A DNA stretch of 43,312 bases from JBDKUD01 sp050943315 (GCA_050943315.1 JBMNOY010000013.1:1-43312), one strand, 5' to 3'. Positions 5,781 to 14,871 are shown, counted from the stretch's first letter. Notes: generated by a model from the letters alone, not told the origin. Made by a program: numbers and translations.

Positions 5781-8576
5781 TTGAAGTTTTCCTTTGAACC
5801 GGATGATCTGGATATTCTTCAGGGAATTGTTGAAGAATCCAGTGAACATTTGCATGGAATTGAGGAAGGAATAGTTAGATTAGAGGTGGATTTTAATTCT
5901 GATCTGATTGATTCTATTTTTCGTGCTTTACATTCTGTAAAAGGCGTCGCCAGCTTTGTAGATTTTACACCTGTTAAGGATACGGCCCATGCGCTGGAGT
6001 CCCTGCTGATGGATATGAAAAAAGGAATATACACAGTCAATTCCGATATAACTGATATTCTATTGCGCGGTGTGGACATTCTAAATCTGCTTTTGGCCCA
6101 ACTGCAGGTTTGGGTTCAAAATCTGGAAGCTAATCCCCCCCGTGATGTTTTTGAAATAGAAGTTAATGACTATGGCTTCAGGGAATTTGTAGCCGGGGTA
6201 GAGGAATTAAGGTCTCAGCAATTGGCAGTTGGTGATGAGGGAGGTCAACCTGAGGACTTGGCAGCCCGTCCTGAGCCTGCTGAGGTGATTTTACCACAAA
6301 TATCTTCTTTTGCGGATCAAATGCGAGAAGACTTTATTGACGAGACTTTTGAACATTTGGATGAAATAGAACAAAAGTGTGTGAAATTAGAACAGGATCG
6401 GAGTAACCCCGAACTTATAAATTCAATTTTACGAGGTTTTCATAGTATCAAAGGCGGTGCTGGAGTAATCTCCAGTATGCGCGATGAGGATAAGCCTGAT
6501 GACCCGATTATTCCTATAAAAACACTGACCCATGCGGCCGAATCACTTTTACAGAAATTTCGTAATGAAGCACGCCCGGTGCCAACTGAAGTTATCGATG
6601 TTGTTTTGCTGGCGGTGGATAAAGTAGCCCTTTTAAACAAGGCGCTAAGGGATCATCAGATCGATGCAGATTTAAATATTGATCACCTATTGGAAAAAAT
6701 CCGCCGGCTATCTATTAATGAAGGAGCGAGGACAGGAGAATCGGATGGTGAAGGGGATTCCCGGCAGTTTAAAATGCCGCAGCAGTTGGAGGCATTCATC
6801 AATATTACCAGCCAGGCATTGCATTCCATGGATAAACTTATACAGAGCCTGAACGAAGGAGCTGACCTGGATAGAAGGAAAATCAGTCAATACAACCGAG
6901 CACTAAAAAGTATAGCCGCTTCGGCCAGTTATCTTAATTATGAAGAAATCATATCCCTGGCTGAGAAGTCCCAGTCACACCTGGAAAACTATGCTCCTGG
7001 GGATGAAGCATCCGGCAGCAATTGGTTACAGGTGCTAAGTGAAGATTATTTAGTTCTTAAAGAGCTGGTGGAAGCTAGGGTGACAAGTGTCCGGCGTCAG
7101 CTTGAGGAGGTTCCCGCCAGTTATGCTGGTAAAAAACTGGGAGAAATCCTTATTGAGGAGAAGAAGGCTACACCGGAGCAAATCGAATGGGCTTTAAAAC
7201 AACAGAAGAAATTGGGAACCATTCTTGTGGACAGCGGCACGGTGAAGCCGGAAGATATAGAAATAGCCTTGGCCAAGCAATCGGTAAGCCGGGAATTGAC
7301 AATGGACAGGGCTGATGAGGTGAAGGCCACCATTGAGGTAACCGGTCAGTCTATTCGTGTAAGCCAGGATAAGCTGGATCGTCTCATGAATATGATTGGG
7401 GAGCTTTTAATTTCTAAGAACCGGGTTTTTCATTTGGCTGATAAAGTTAGCATGGACTTTAATCTGCCCGTCCTGGCCCGGGAGATAAAAAATGTGGCAG
7501 GAGAACTGAGCCGCATTTCCGATGAACTGCAAAATGCCATTATGTCCACCCGGATGATTCCTTTAAAAGTGTTGTTTCAGCGCTATCCGCGCACTATCCG
7601 GGATATTGCCCGCAAATCAGGTAAGACGGTACAACTTACTATTCAAGGTGATGACATTGAATTGGATAAGACCATTATAGAGGCTATTAATGATCCCCTG
7701 GTACATATGTTGCGCAATGCGGTTGACCATGCGATAGAACTGCCTGAAGTCCGTAAGGCTATGGGCAAAGAAACTACCGGGCATGTTGGGCTCAAGGCTT
7801 TTTACCAGGGGACCTATGTGGTAATTGAAATTACTGATGATGGTAAAGGCTTGAATCCAGAAGAGATTAAGCTTAAAGCGATAAAGAAGGGTTTGATTAG
7901 TCACGAGCAGATTGAAAAGATGAGTAATGAAGATGCCTACCAACTGATTTTCGCCCCTGGTTTTAGCACCAAAGACCAGGTAACCGAACTGTCAGGTCGT
8001 GGGGTAGGTATGGATGTAGTGAAAAATAATATTGAAGGTGTAGGAGGGTCTATTAGCTTAACCAGTGTACCCAACCAGGGTACCACTTTTTCGCTCAAGA
8101 TACCACTATCCATGTCTGTTATTAAAGGACTTATGGTAGAAACCAGCGGCCAATGTTTTATTATCCCCCTGGATGCCATTGAAGAGACGGTTAAAATTCC
8201 CGGTAATGCGGTCAGGTTCTACAAACAGCATATGGTGGCCGATATTCGGGGGGGTATTTTACCACTGGTTAATCTGCGAGATATTTTACGAATAGACCAT
8301 GACGGTAATAAGAAGGTCCGCGAGCAAACCACCCAGGCTATGATCCCGGTGGTAGTCCTTAATATCACGGGAAGTAAACTGGGGGTTATAATTGATAGCT
8401 TCCAAAAGGAACAGGAATTCGTTGTTAAGGCCCTTGTTAATGAACTTGCTGCATTGCGTATTTATACAGGGGCTACCATTATGGGTGACGGGAGCGTGGT
8501 CCTGATTTTAAATCCCGCTCAATTGCTATATGGGTACGCGGCAGGAGATTTTCAGGAGGGGACAGGATGGCAGTAA
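5781..8576 (+). CDS. cheA: Chemotaxis histidine kinase CheA with multiple HPt domains and MshEN-like repeats
   Basis: The 931-residue kinase has two canonical HPt domains, with phosphorylatable His51 (ALHSVKG) and His221 (FHSIKG). A third HPt-like bundle follows (about 333-440), with Lys376 where His is expected (ALKSIAA). Residues 451-500 are two 24-residue repeats of the KLGxxL...ALxxQ type, resembling the cyclic-di-GMP-binding MshEN motif. Next come the dimerisation domain (about 525-600), the HATPase domain (HMLRNAVDHAIE at 642-653, DDGKG at 686-690, GRGVGMDVV at 739-747) and a CheW-like domain (about 780-920). No CheY-binding P2 domain is obvious. TTG at 5781 follows an AGAGGG site. The gene overlaps parA by ten bases. 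Confidence 0.95.
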   Translation: MKFSFEPDDLDILQGIVEESSEHLHGIEEGIVRLEVDFNSDLIDSIFRALHSVKGVASFVDFTPVKDTAHALESLLMDMKKGIYTVNSDITDILLRGVDILNLLLAQLQVWVQNLEANPPRDVFEIEVNDYGFREFVAGVEELRSQQLAVGDEGGQPEDLAARPEPAEVILPQISSFADQMREDFIDETFEHLDEIEQKCVKLEQDRSNPELINSILRGFHSIKGGAGVISSMRDEDKPDDPIIPIKTLTHAAESLLQKFRNEARPVPTEVIDVVLLAVDKVALLNKALRDHQIDADLNIDHLLEKIRRLSINEGARTGESDGEGDSRQFKMPQQLEAFINITSQALHSMDKLIQSLNEGADLDRRKISQYNRALKSIAASASYLNYEEIISLAEKSQSHLENYAPGDEASGSNWLQVLSEDYLVLKELVEARVTSVRRQLEEVPASYAGKKLGEILIEEKKATPEQIEWALKQQKKLGTILVDSGTVKPEDIEIALAKQSVSRELTMDRADEVKATIEVTGQSIRVSQDKLDRLMNMIGELLISKNRVFHLADKVSMDFNLPVLAREIKNVAGELSRISDELQNAIMSTRMIPLKVLFQRYPRTIRDIARKSGKTVQLTIQGDDIELDKTIIEAINDPLVHMLRNAVDHAIELPEVRKAMGKETTGHVGLKAFYQGTYVVIEITDDGKGLNPEEIKLKAIKKGLISHEQIEKMSNEDAYQLIFAPGFSTKDQVTELSGRGVGMDVVKNNIEGVGGSISLTSVPNQGTTFSLKIPLSMSVIKGLMVETSGQCFIIPLDAIEETVKIPGNAVRFYKQHMVADIRGGILPLVNLRDILRIDHDGNKKVREQTTQAMIPVVVLNITGSKLGVIIDSFQKEQEFVVKALVNELAALRIYTGATIMGDGSVVLILNPAQLLYGYAAGDFQEGTGWQ

Positions 8577-9352
8577 CCATTGTAGTAGCTAATCGCAAAG
8601 GTGGCAGCGGAAAAACTACCAGTACGATTAACATTGCGGATGGACTGGCCCGGCAGGGAAAAAAAGTTCTGGTGGTTGATGCTGACTCCCAGGCACATGC
8701 CACTACCAGTTGTGGTGTGCTTCCTTACCGGCTGCAAATGAGCCTTTACGAATTGCTTCATATAATAATAAGTAAACAGCCGGTCAAAACAGCACTAGAG
8801 AATACCATTATCAGAGGGCAGCAACTTTTTGATATTATTCCTTCCAAACCTGATCTTTCCGCACTGGATATTGAAGCAGCCAATTATTCGGAGCGGCATT
8901 CGCTTATAAAAGACTTGCTCCTGGAGGTGGGAGATACCTATGATTACATACTTATTGATATGCCCCCTTCTTTGGGGTTGATTACAGTTAATGGGCTGGT
9001 AGCAGGCAATTGGATGATTATTCCTATAGAACCATCCTTTTTGTCTATGGATGGCCTGGCGCAGATGACCGGCATACTTTACAAGGTTAATGCGGAATTA
9101 AATCCCGATTTACGTTTATTGGGAATATTGCCCGTCAGGTGTGACTTGAGAACTAATCTGGCGCGCAGTGTAGTTGAGGAAATCCGCTGCAATTTTGGCG
9201 CTGACCGGCTTTTGCCACCGGTAAGAAGCGATATTAAACTGGCTGAGGCGCCCAGCTTCGGCAAAACCATATTTGAATATGCTTCCAACTGCAGGGGAGC
9301 CCGGGATTACCTGCAGGTAGTGGCTTCAATTTTGGCCAGGAGTGGTGAGTAA
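8567..9352 (+). CDS. ParA/MinD-family positioning ATPase
   Basis: The 261-residue P-loop ATPase has the deviant Walker A KGGSGKTT (11-18) with signature Lys11, Walker A' DADSQ, and DMPPSLGL as Walker B. ParA proteins cycle on the nucleoid and are stimulated by a partner's basic N-terminal peptide. Copies inside chemotaxis operons (PpfA of Rhodobacter sphaeroides, ParC of Vibrio) place and segregate chemosensory arrays rather than DNA. The start overlaps the cheA end and the next gene starts two bases after its stop, so the three are translationally linked. Its partner is probably the next gene product. No parB or parS site is nearby. Confidence 0.93.
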   Translation: MAVTIVVANRKGGSGKTTSTINIADGLARQGKKVLVVDADSQAHATTSCGVLPYRLQMSLYELLHIIISKQPVKTALENTIIRGQQLFDIIPSKPDLSALDIEAANYSERHSLIKDLLLEVGDTYDYILIDMPPSLGLITVNGLVAGNWMIIPIEPSFLSMDGLAQMTGILYKVNAELNPDLRLLGILPVRCDLRTNLARSVVEEIRCNFGADRLLPPVRSDIKLAEAPSFGKTIFEYASNCRGARDYLQVVASILARSGE

Positions 9353-9353
9353 A

Positions 9354-9755
9354 ATGGCGGCAAAAAAGAACTTGGGCATGGGGCTGGACTTGCTTCTTAC
9401 GGCCGTGGACGAAGAAAAAACTGGTTGGCATAATCAATCAATTATGGATCGGGCCCAGACATGGTACAGAAAAGCTGTTTCTGAGGATGAGAAAGGCAAT
9501 GTATTTGAAGCCTACCACCTGTACCGGCAGGTGATTGATCTTTTGGAGAATCCTCCATCAGTAAGGTTACCCGAGTTTGAGTCGGTGGTTTCCCAGTCAT
9601 TTAATAATGCCGCTATTATACTTTATGATGCCGGCTGGCTGGACATGGCATGTACTTTTCTACGGCGGGCTATGGAAGTCTATTCTGAAAACCAAACCGC
9701 CCGGGAGAATTATCTGGCGATAATGGCATTCACACAGGCTAAAGGTTTTGAGTAA
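9354..9755 (+). CDS. Small TPR-like protein with a ParB-like N-terminal peptide; putative ParA partner
   Basis: The 133-residue soluble protein begins MAAKKNLGMGLDLLLTA. The segment KKNLGMGLDLLL closely resembles the first residues of ParB proteins (K/R-GLGxGLDALL), which bind ParA and stimulate its ATPase. From about residue 25 onward it consists of TPR-like helices (FEAYHLYRQVIDLLE, FNNAAIILYDAGWLDMACTFLRRAME). It has no DNA-binding HTH and no ParB CTPase domain. It lies directly after parA, so the likely role is an adaptor linking ParA to the chemosensory array. ATG 9354 is chosen because AGGAGTG lies upstream; an in-frame GTG at 9342 is possible. The functional assignment is inferred. Confidence 0.75.
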   Translation: MAAKKNLGMGLDLLLTAVDEEKTGWHNQSIMDRAQTWYRKAVSEDEKGNVFEAYHLYRQVIDLLENPPSVRLPEFESVVSQSFNNAAIILYDAGWLDMACTFLRRAMEVYSENQTARENYLAIMAFTQAKGFE

Positions 9756-9813
9756 ATTAGGCGGGCTTTTCCAGCCAGAATATAAAGATTATTCGCAGTA
9801 GGGGGGATAAAAA

Positions 9814-11307
9814 GTGGTGGTTGGTATCGATTTAGGCACTACTAATTCGTTGGTTGCCTTTATCAATAAAGAAGGCAAACCAGAAATCATAATCAACGAA
9901 CGGGGCAGTCGTTTAACACCCTCAGTGGTTTGTTTTAAGAACGATCAAGAAGTTCTGGTAGGCGAATTGGCGCGTTCCCAGTTAATTTTAAAAAAGGACC
10001 GCACGGTCAGCGATATTAAGCGGCATATGGGCAGTAACCATGAAATTGTTATCGGCCAGCGGGCTTATAATCCGGCCGAGATTTCAGCACTTATCTTGCG
10101 TAAAGTTATGCAATATGCCCAGAGATATCTGGGAGAAGAGGTTGAGGCAGCGGTAGTGACAGTACCGGCTTATTTCAATGATAACCAGAGACAGGCAACC
10201 CTGATGGCCGGGGAGCTGGCCGGCCTTAAGATACTAAAGCTCCTTAATGAACCAACTGCTGCCGCCCTGGCTTACGGATCAATTCTGGAGCGGCAGGAGC
10301 ACACTCTGGTATTGGACTTGGGGGGAGGCACATTTGATATTACTTTAATGGAACATGAGGATAAGGTATGCCGGGTAATTTGCACCGGGGGGTCAACCCT
10401 TTTGGGCGGAGTCGATTTTGATAATCGTCTGGCCGGTTACATTTTACGGACTTTTATGGAAACAACCGGGATAGATTTGTCCACCGATCCGGTGGCTATG
10501 CAGCAAATACAAATTAATGCTGAAAAGGCCAAGATCGATCTTTCTACCGTCAATGACTGTTCTATTTTAATTCCCTATATAACCGTTGGTGAACGAGGCC
10601 CAGTTCATCTTAACCAGGTTATCACACGAGAAGAGTTCACCTTTCTTTGCACGGATCTATTCCAGCAGATTAAGGATTTAATAAAACAAACGATGGCCCG
10701 GGCAGAGGTTGATGAAAAGTGGGTGGATGCAGTGGTTTTAGCCGGAGGAGCTTCACGCATGCCCGGTTTCAGGTGCCTGGTGGAAGATATGTTCCCTCAG
10801 GTGGAGATAAAAGCTGATATTAATCCCGATGAGGTGGTAGCATTGGGTGCTGCTCTGGAAGCGGGGATGTTGTCCGGTAAAGTTGATTACGTAGATCTGT
10901 ACGATGTAACCAGTCATACCCTGGGAATAGAGGATGATGAAGGACATTTTATTCCTCTGATCCCTGCCAATGTACCATACCCGGTAGTGGAATCCAAATT
11001 ATTTACTACCGTTCAGGATCAACAGGAGGAGGTGATTATTCACATTTTGCAGACTGACGAGCTGGGTGAAGGTAATAAAGGACCAGGTGTTTCCCTGGGA
11101 AAATTCCATTTGGCCGGTATTCAAAAGGCTAAAGCTGGGGAGCCCAGCATTGACGTTACCTTTAGCATTGACAGGAATGGAGTTTTGCAGGTAACAGCAC
11201 TGGATATTGATACCGGTATGGAAAACCAGGTTCAAATAACCGAGGTTAGTTATTCACATGGTAATAAACTTTTGGCTCGCCGTGGGACAGGCCTTAAGGT
11301 AATGTAA
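9814..11307 (+). CDS. Lidless Hsp70/DnaK-like protein in the chemosensory operon
   Basis: The 497-residue protein has a complete Hsp70 ATPase domain: GIDLGTTNS (4-12), Lys69 at the catalytic position, NEPTAAALAYG (145-155), LDLGGGTFD (167-175) and LAGGASRMPGF (309-319). A beta-sandwich substrate-binding domain (about 365-478) follows. The protein stops there, so the alpha-helical lid of DnaK (about 610-640 residues) is missing. The interdomain linker, VLLLD in DnaK, reads VDLYD here, so allosteric coupling may differ. No dnaJ or grpE is nearby. The start is GTG 9814 (or 9817) after an AGGGGGG site. Location implies a specialised role in assembling or regulating the Che array. Confidence 0.9.
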   Translation: MVVGIDLGTTNSLVAFINKEGKPEIIINERGSRLTPSVVCFKNDQEVLVGELARSQLILKKDRTVSDIKRHMGSNHEIVIGQRAYNPAEISALILRKVMQYAQRYLGEEVEAAVVTVPAYFNDNQRQATLMAGELAGLKILKLLNEPTAAALAYGSILERQEHTLVLDLGGGTFDITLMEHEDKVCRVICTGGSTLLGGVDFDNRLAGYILRTFMETTGIDLSTDPVAMQQIQINAEKAKIDLSTVNDCSILIPYITVGERGPVHLNQVITREEFTFLCTDLFQQIKDLIKQTMARAEVDEKWVDAVVLAGGASRMPGFRCLVEDMFPQVEIKADINPDEVVALGAALEAGMLSGKVDYVDLYDVTSHTLGIEDDEGHFIPLIPANVPYPVVESKLFTTVQDQQEEVIIHILQTDELGEGNKGPGVSLGKFHLAGIQKAKAGEPSIDVTFSIDRNGVLQVTALDIDTGMENQVQITEVSYSHGNKLLARRGTGLKVM

Positions 11308-11336
11308 AAACTTAGAATTTTTAGGGAGGGTAATAG

Positions 11337-13286
11337 ATGGCCAAAAAATTAGAGAGACCTGCCAGTTTGAATTCGGTAGAGAAAACTGGGATTACAGTGA
11401 AAAGGGAAAATGATGAAGATATTGCTAAAAAAAGAGAAGTAGCACGGAAAATGGCTCAGGAAAAAGCCAGAGCCCGTACCCTGGCCAAACAACAGGCCAT
11501 GGCGGAAAGAATAGCCTCGGCTTCTGAGCAGCTGCTGGCGGGAATTGAGGAATCGAATGCTGCTGCGCAGGAATTTTCCAAGCTGATGTCGGCTCTGGCA
11601 GAGAACGGCCAGCAGGTTAAAAGCAGTGCTGAACAGATGAGGGTGGGCGCAATTCAGGTAAACCAGGCCGCTGCTGAATTACAGCAAACTCTGGAAAAGC
11701 TCAAACAGATTACTCACGACGGAGTAGGTGCCGTGGGAGAATCTTTAATCGGTATGGCGGACATGAACAGCCATTTGAAGGAGGCAACCGCCAAGAATGA
11801 CCAGTCAGGTAAACGTATAGGGGAATTGGCGGTACAATCCCAGCAAATAGGTGATATTGTTCAGGCTGTGGTGATGATAGCCGACCAGACCAACCTGTTA
11901 GCCCTAAATGCTGCTATTGAAGCCGCCCGGGCTGGAGAACACGGCCGGGGTTTTGCCGTGGTGGCTGATGAAGTAAGAAACCTGGCTGAAATATCAGAAC
12001 GGTCAGCCCGTGATATACGTGGCGTAGTTGATGAAATCCGCACCGGAGTGGAGGAAATAGTAAAAGAAATTAATGTAGTGGTGGAAGATTTCAACCAAAT
12101 GCAGCAAGAAACTGAAGAAGCTAATAGCGGCTTTTCCAGTATAGGCGAGTTGTTTAACAAATACGCGGAATTGGTTGCGGCAGTCACTTTGAATTCGGTG
12201 GACCTGCAAAACAAGGCCAATGAGCTACTGGCTTCCAGTGAAGCTATTGCTGCTTCTGCCGAACAGATGGTCAGCGGCACCCTGGAGTCAGCTAAGGCCG
12301 TGGCGGAACAAAGCAAGGCTCTGGACGAGGTCAATACTGCTACCCAGGAGCTTACAGAAATGGCCGATGAATTAAAAACTTCTACTAATATTAACAAATC
12401 TGCCGAAGAGATTGCCTCCACGGCCGAACAATTATCAGCCAATATTGAGGAAGTCAGTACTTCAGCCACTGAGATAGCCAGTGCCCTGGCCCAGATGACC
12501 AGCGGAAGCAGGGCGGCTATTGATGAAGTACACAAAACCGAAACCATTACCGAAGAGGGCACCGCCACACTGGGCGAAGTCCTCCAATTATCTGCTCAAG
12601 CAGCGCAATACTTCACCGAGGTGGAAGAACTTCTCAATAATAGCCGGGCTATAGCCAGAAAAGTCTGGAACGGTGTTCAGGACCGGATGGTTTCTTATGA
12701 TTCTACCAATGCCTCTATCGAAGCCTTGCAGGAGAAGATCCGCCGCATTGAGAAGATTGTCGATACCATTGAAAATGTATCGATTCAGACCAACATGCTG
12801 GCCGTAAACGGATTTGTGGAAGCAGCCACCGCTGGTGAGCATGGCCGCGGATTTGCGGTAGTAGCTGGTGATATTAGAAATCTGGCTGCTGAGTCATCCG
12901 AGAATGCCGATAAAATAAAAGATTTAGTCCGTGATATTCAGACGCAAATGTCCCGGGTGGTTGCTGATGTATCCCAGGCGGAAGCGGCTTCGCGTAAAGC
13001 TGATGAAATAATGTATGGAACCGCCAAAAAGAACCAGAGGGTTACCGAGCTCGTAGGAGCAATAAATGAGAACCGCGTTGTCCTGGGTGAAAAAACACGT
13101 CAGATAGAGACAGCTTTGGAATTAGAAGCCAAGGAAGTGAAAACTGTTGCGGAAATAATTGCCTCCACCCAGCAGGATATTGAGGAAGCTTCTCATGTAG
13201 GCGATGAACAGGCCAAGGCTATCAATGAACTGGCCACTTCTATTGAGGAAATAGCTTCTATTGCCGATGAAATGCAGGTTAATTAG
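11337..13286 (+). CDS. Soluble methyl-accepting chemotaxis-type receptor with two signalling tips
   Basis: The 649-residue protein has no transmembrane segment and no recognisable sensor domain. Residues 1-60 are rich in Lys and Arg. Two complete receptor hairpin tips follow. The core EHGRGFAVVADEVRNLA is at 201-217 and EHGRGFAVVAGDIRNLA at 501-517, exactly 300 residues apart. Each is flanked by long helices with alternating Ala/Glu/Gln, including candidate methylation sites such as the SAEQ and TAEQ stretches. The protein should form a cytoplasmic rod binding CheA and CheW. Its basic N-terminus and lack of a sensor recall FrzCD of Myxococcus, which binds the nucleoid. A GGGAGGG site precedes the ATG. 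Confidence 0.92.
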   Translation: MAKKLERPASLNSVEKTGITVKRENDEDIAKKREVARKMAQEKARARTLAKQQAMAERIASASEQLLAGIEESNAAAQEFSKLMSALAENGQQVKSSAEQMRVGAIQVNQAAAELQQTLEKLKQITHDGVGAVGESLIGMADMNSHLKEATAKNDQSGKRIGELAVQSQQIGDIVQAVVMIADQTNLLALNAAIEAARAGEHGRGFAVVADEVRNLAEISERSARDIRGVVDEIRTGVEEIVKEINVVVEDFNQMQQETEEANSGFSSIGELFNKYAELVAAVTLNSVDLQNKANELLASSEAIAASAEQMVSGTLESAKAVAEQSKALDEVNTATQELTEMADELKTSTNINKSAEEIASTAEQLSANIEEVSTSATEIASALAQMTSGSRAAIDEVHKTETITEEGTATLGEVLQLSAQAAQYFTEVEELLNNSRAIARKVWNGVQDRMVSYDSTNASIEALQEKIRRIEKIVDTIENVSIQTNMLAVNGFVEAATAGEHGRGFAVVAGDIRNLAAESSENADKIKDLVRDIQTQMSRVVADVSQAEAASRKADEIMYGTAKKNQRVTELVGAINENRVVLGEKTRQIETALELEAKEVKTVAEIIASTQQDIEEASHVGDEQAKAINELATSIEEIASIADEMQVN

Positions 13287-13326
13287 CTAAGAGGAGAATG
13301 TAACTATATTTAAGGGAGGGATTAAG

Positions 13327-14871
13327 ATGAATAATGATAGTGTATTCTCCTCCGATGAAATGCAGTTGGTAACCTTCGTACTGGGTCAGGAGAGCTTTGG
13401 TCTGGATATCATGAACGTCCAGGAAATAATCAGAATACCTTCCATAACGATAATACCCCAGGCACCCGATTATGTTGAAGGGGTTACTAACCTGCGCGGG
13501 AGCATTTTGCCGGTAATAGATACCCGGGTTAAATTTGGGATGGAGAAAGCAGCCCGGGGTATTTCCAGCCGGGTGATAGTTGTCGATGTGGCGGGTAAAC
13601 AAGCCGGTTTGAGTGTTGATGCCGTATCTGAGGTTCTCAGGGTGCAAAGTGACAGTATCGAAGCAGCTCCTGCCATGACTGGTGTTGATGATGGTTCCAT
13701 AGCCGGGGTGGTAAAGGTTGATAACGGTAAAAAGCTGGTCATGATTCTTAAAGCCGACCAGCTGTGCAGCATAGAACAAAGCCAAAAAGTTGAACTGGCC
13801 AACTCCAGAACCGGAAGAGAAACTACCCGAGCCGACGAGAAAAAGATAGAAGAAGAACAGCTGGTTACTTTCCTGCTGGGAAAAGAAGAGTTTGCGCTCG
13901 AAATAGAGAATGTACGGGAGATAATCCGCTATCCGGACATAGTGAGAGTACCCAATGTACCTGATTACATTAAAGGGGTAATATCCCTGCGGGATAACCT
14001 TATGCCGATTATTGATATGCGTTTAAAACTGGAAACTGGCAATGATGATATTACCGACAGTACCCGGGTGGTGGTTGTAGATGTAGATAATATGCAGGTA
14101 GGACTAGTAGTTGACCGGGTTTATGAAGTGGCTCGTATCCCTAAAGACACCATTTTTCCGCCTCCTCAGGCCCTTATCGGTCAAGCCCGCGACCGGTTAA
14201 AGGGTATTGCCCGGGTGGATGGAGGAAAACGTATTATCATGCTGATAGATCCCCATGATATTATGACTACCGAGGAACTCCAGGATATCAGCGGTCTGGA
14301 GAACAAAGAAAAGGATATCATACTGGAAGAAGGGGAAGAACTTTTCGGTAATATTGACGAAGAGCAGATGGTTGTTTTTAAACTAGCCGGTGAACAATAC
14401 GGAATCCGTATTACTCAGGTACAGGAGATTAACCGTCTGTCCAAGATAACCAAAGTTCCCAGTGCGCCCAAATTCGTTGAGGGGGTTATAAATCTGCGCG
14501 GAGATGTAATTCCCGTGATCGATTTACGCAAGCGATTTGACATTGAATATAAAGATTATACTGAATTCACCCGGGTTATTGTCAGTGATATTAATAATAC
14601 TAAAATCGGTGTGATAGTTGACGAAGTATTGGAAGTGCTAAGAATATCTAAGAAATGGCTCGAAGAAGCCCCTGATATTCTACAGGGTAACCAGGTGCAG
14701 AAGTTTATGGACGGAATAGCCAATCTGGAGAATCGCATGATAATGATGCTGAATCTGGAAAATATTCTAGTAGCCCGGGATTGGAAGAAGCTTGACAACC
14801 TGGGCAGTACAGTAAAAAAAGTCAAAAAGCCGTCATTACCAAAACTTAAAAAACAGGGGAAGGGCAATTAG
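13327..14871 (+). CDS. cheW: Triple-domain CheW coupling protein with basic tail
   Basis: The 514-residue protein is three CheW domains in a row, beginning near residues 12, 175 and 345. Each repeats the QLVTF/QMVVF...VQEI...NLRG/SLRD...VIDxR pattern. CheW couples receptors to CheA, so a triple copy could bridge several kinases or receptor tips. The last 28 residues are lysine-rich (KKVKKPSLPKLKKQGKGN) and unstructured, suiting contact with nucleic acid or acidic partners. The stop codon is followed directly by the cheB GTG, so the two are translationally coupled. The receptor's double tip and this protein's triple domain may be matched. Confidence 0.95.
   Translation: MNNDSVFSSDEMQLVTFVLGQESFGLDIMNVQEIIRIPSITIIPQAPDYVEGVTNLRGSILPVIDTRVKFGMEKAARGISSRVIVVDVAGKQAGLSVDAVSEVLRVQSDSIEAAPAMTGVDDGSIAGVVKVDNGKKLVMILKADQLCSIEQSQKVELANSRTGRETTRADEKKIEEEQLVTFLLGKEEFALEIENVREIIRYPDIVRVPNVPDYIKGVISLRDNLMPIIDMRLKLETGNDDITDSTRVVVVDVDNMQVGLVVDRVYEVARIPKDTIFPPPQALIGQARDRLKGIARVDGGKRIIMLIDPHDIMTTEELQDISGLENKEKDIILEEGEELFGNIDEEQMVVFKLAGEQYGIRITQVQEINRLSKITKVPSAPKFVEGVINLRGDVIPVIDLRKRFDIEYKDYTEFTRVIVSDINNTKIGVIVDEVLEVLRISKKWLEEAPDILQGNQVQKFMDGIANLENRMIMMLNLENILVARDWKKLDNLGSTVKKVKKPSLPKLKKQGKGN

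Noticed and set aside
8567..9755. Plasmid or chromosome partition locus (parAB)
   Set aside because: The second gene has only a ParB-like N-terminal peptide, no ParB core, and the pair is embedded in a chemosensory operon; no parS was seen.
11861..12568. 235-codon minus-strand frame within the receptor gene
   Set aside because: It is an Ala/Ser-rich antisense shadow of the helical receptor, which has full family evidence on the plus strand.
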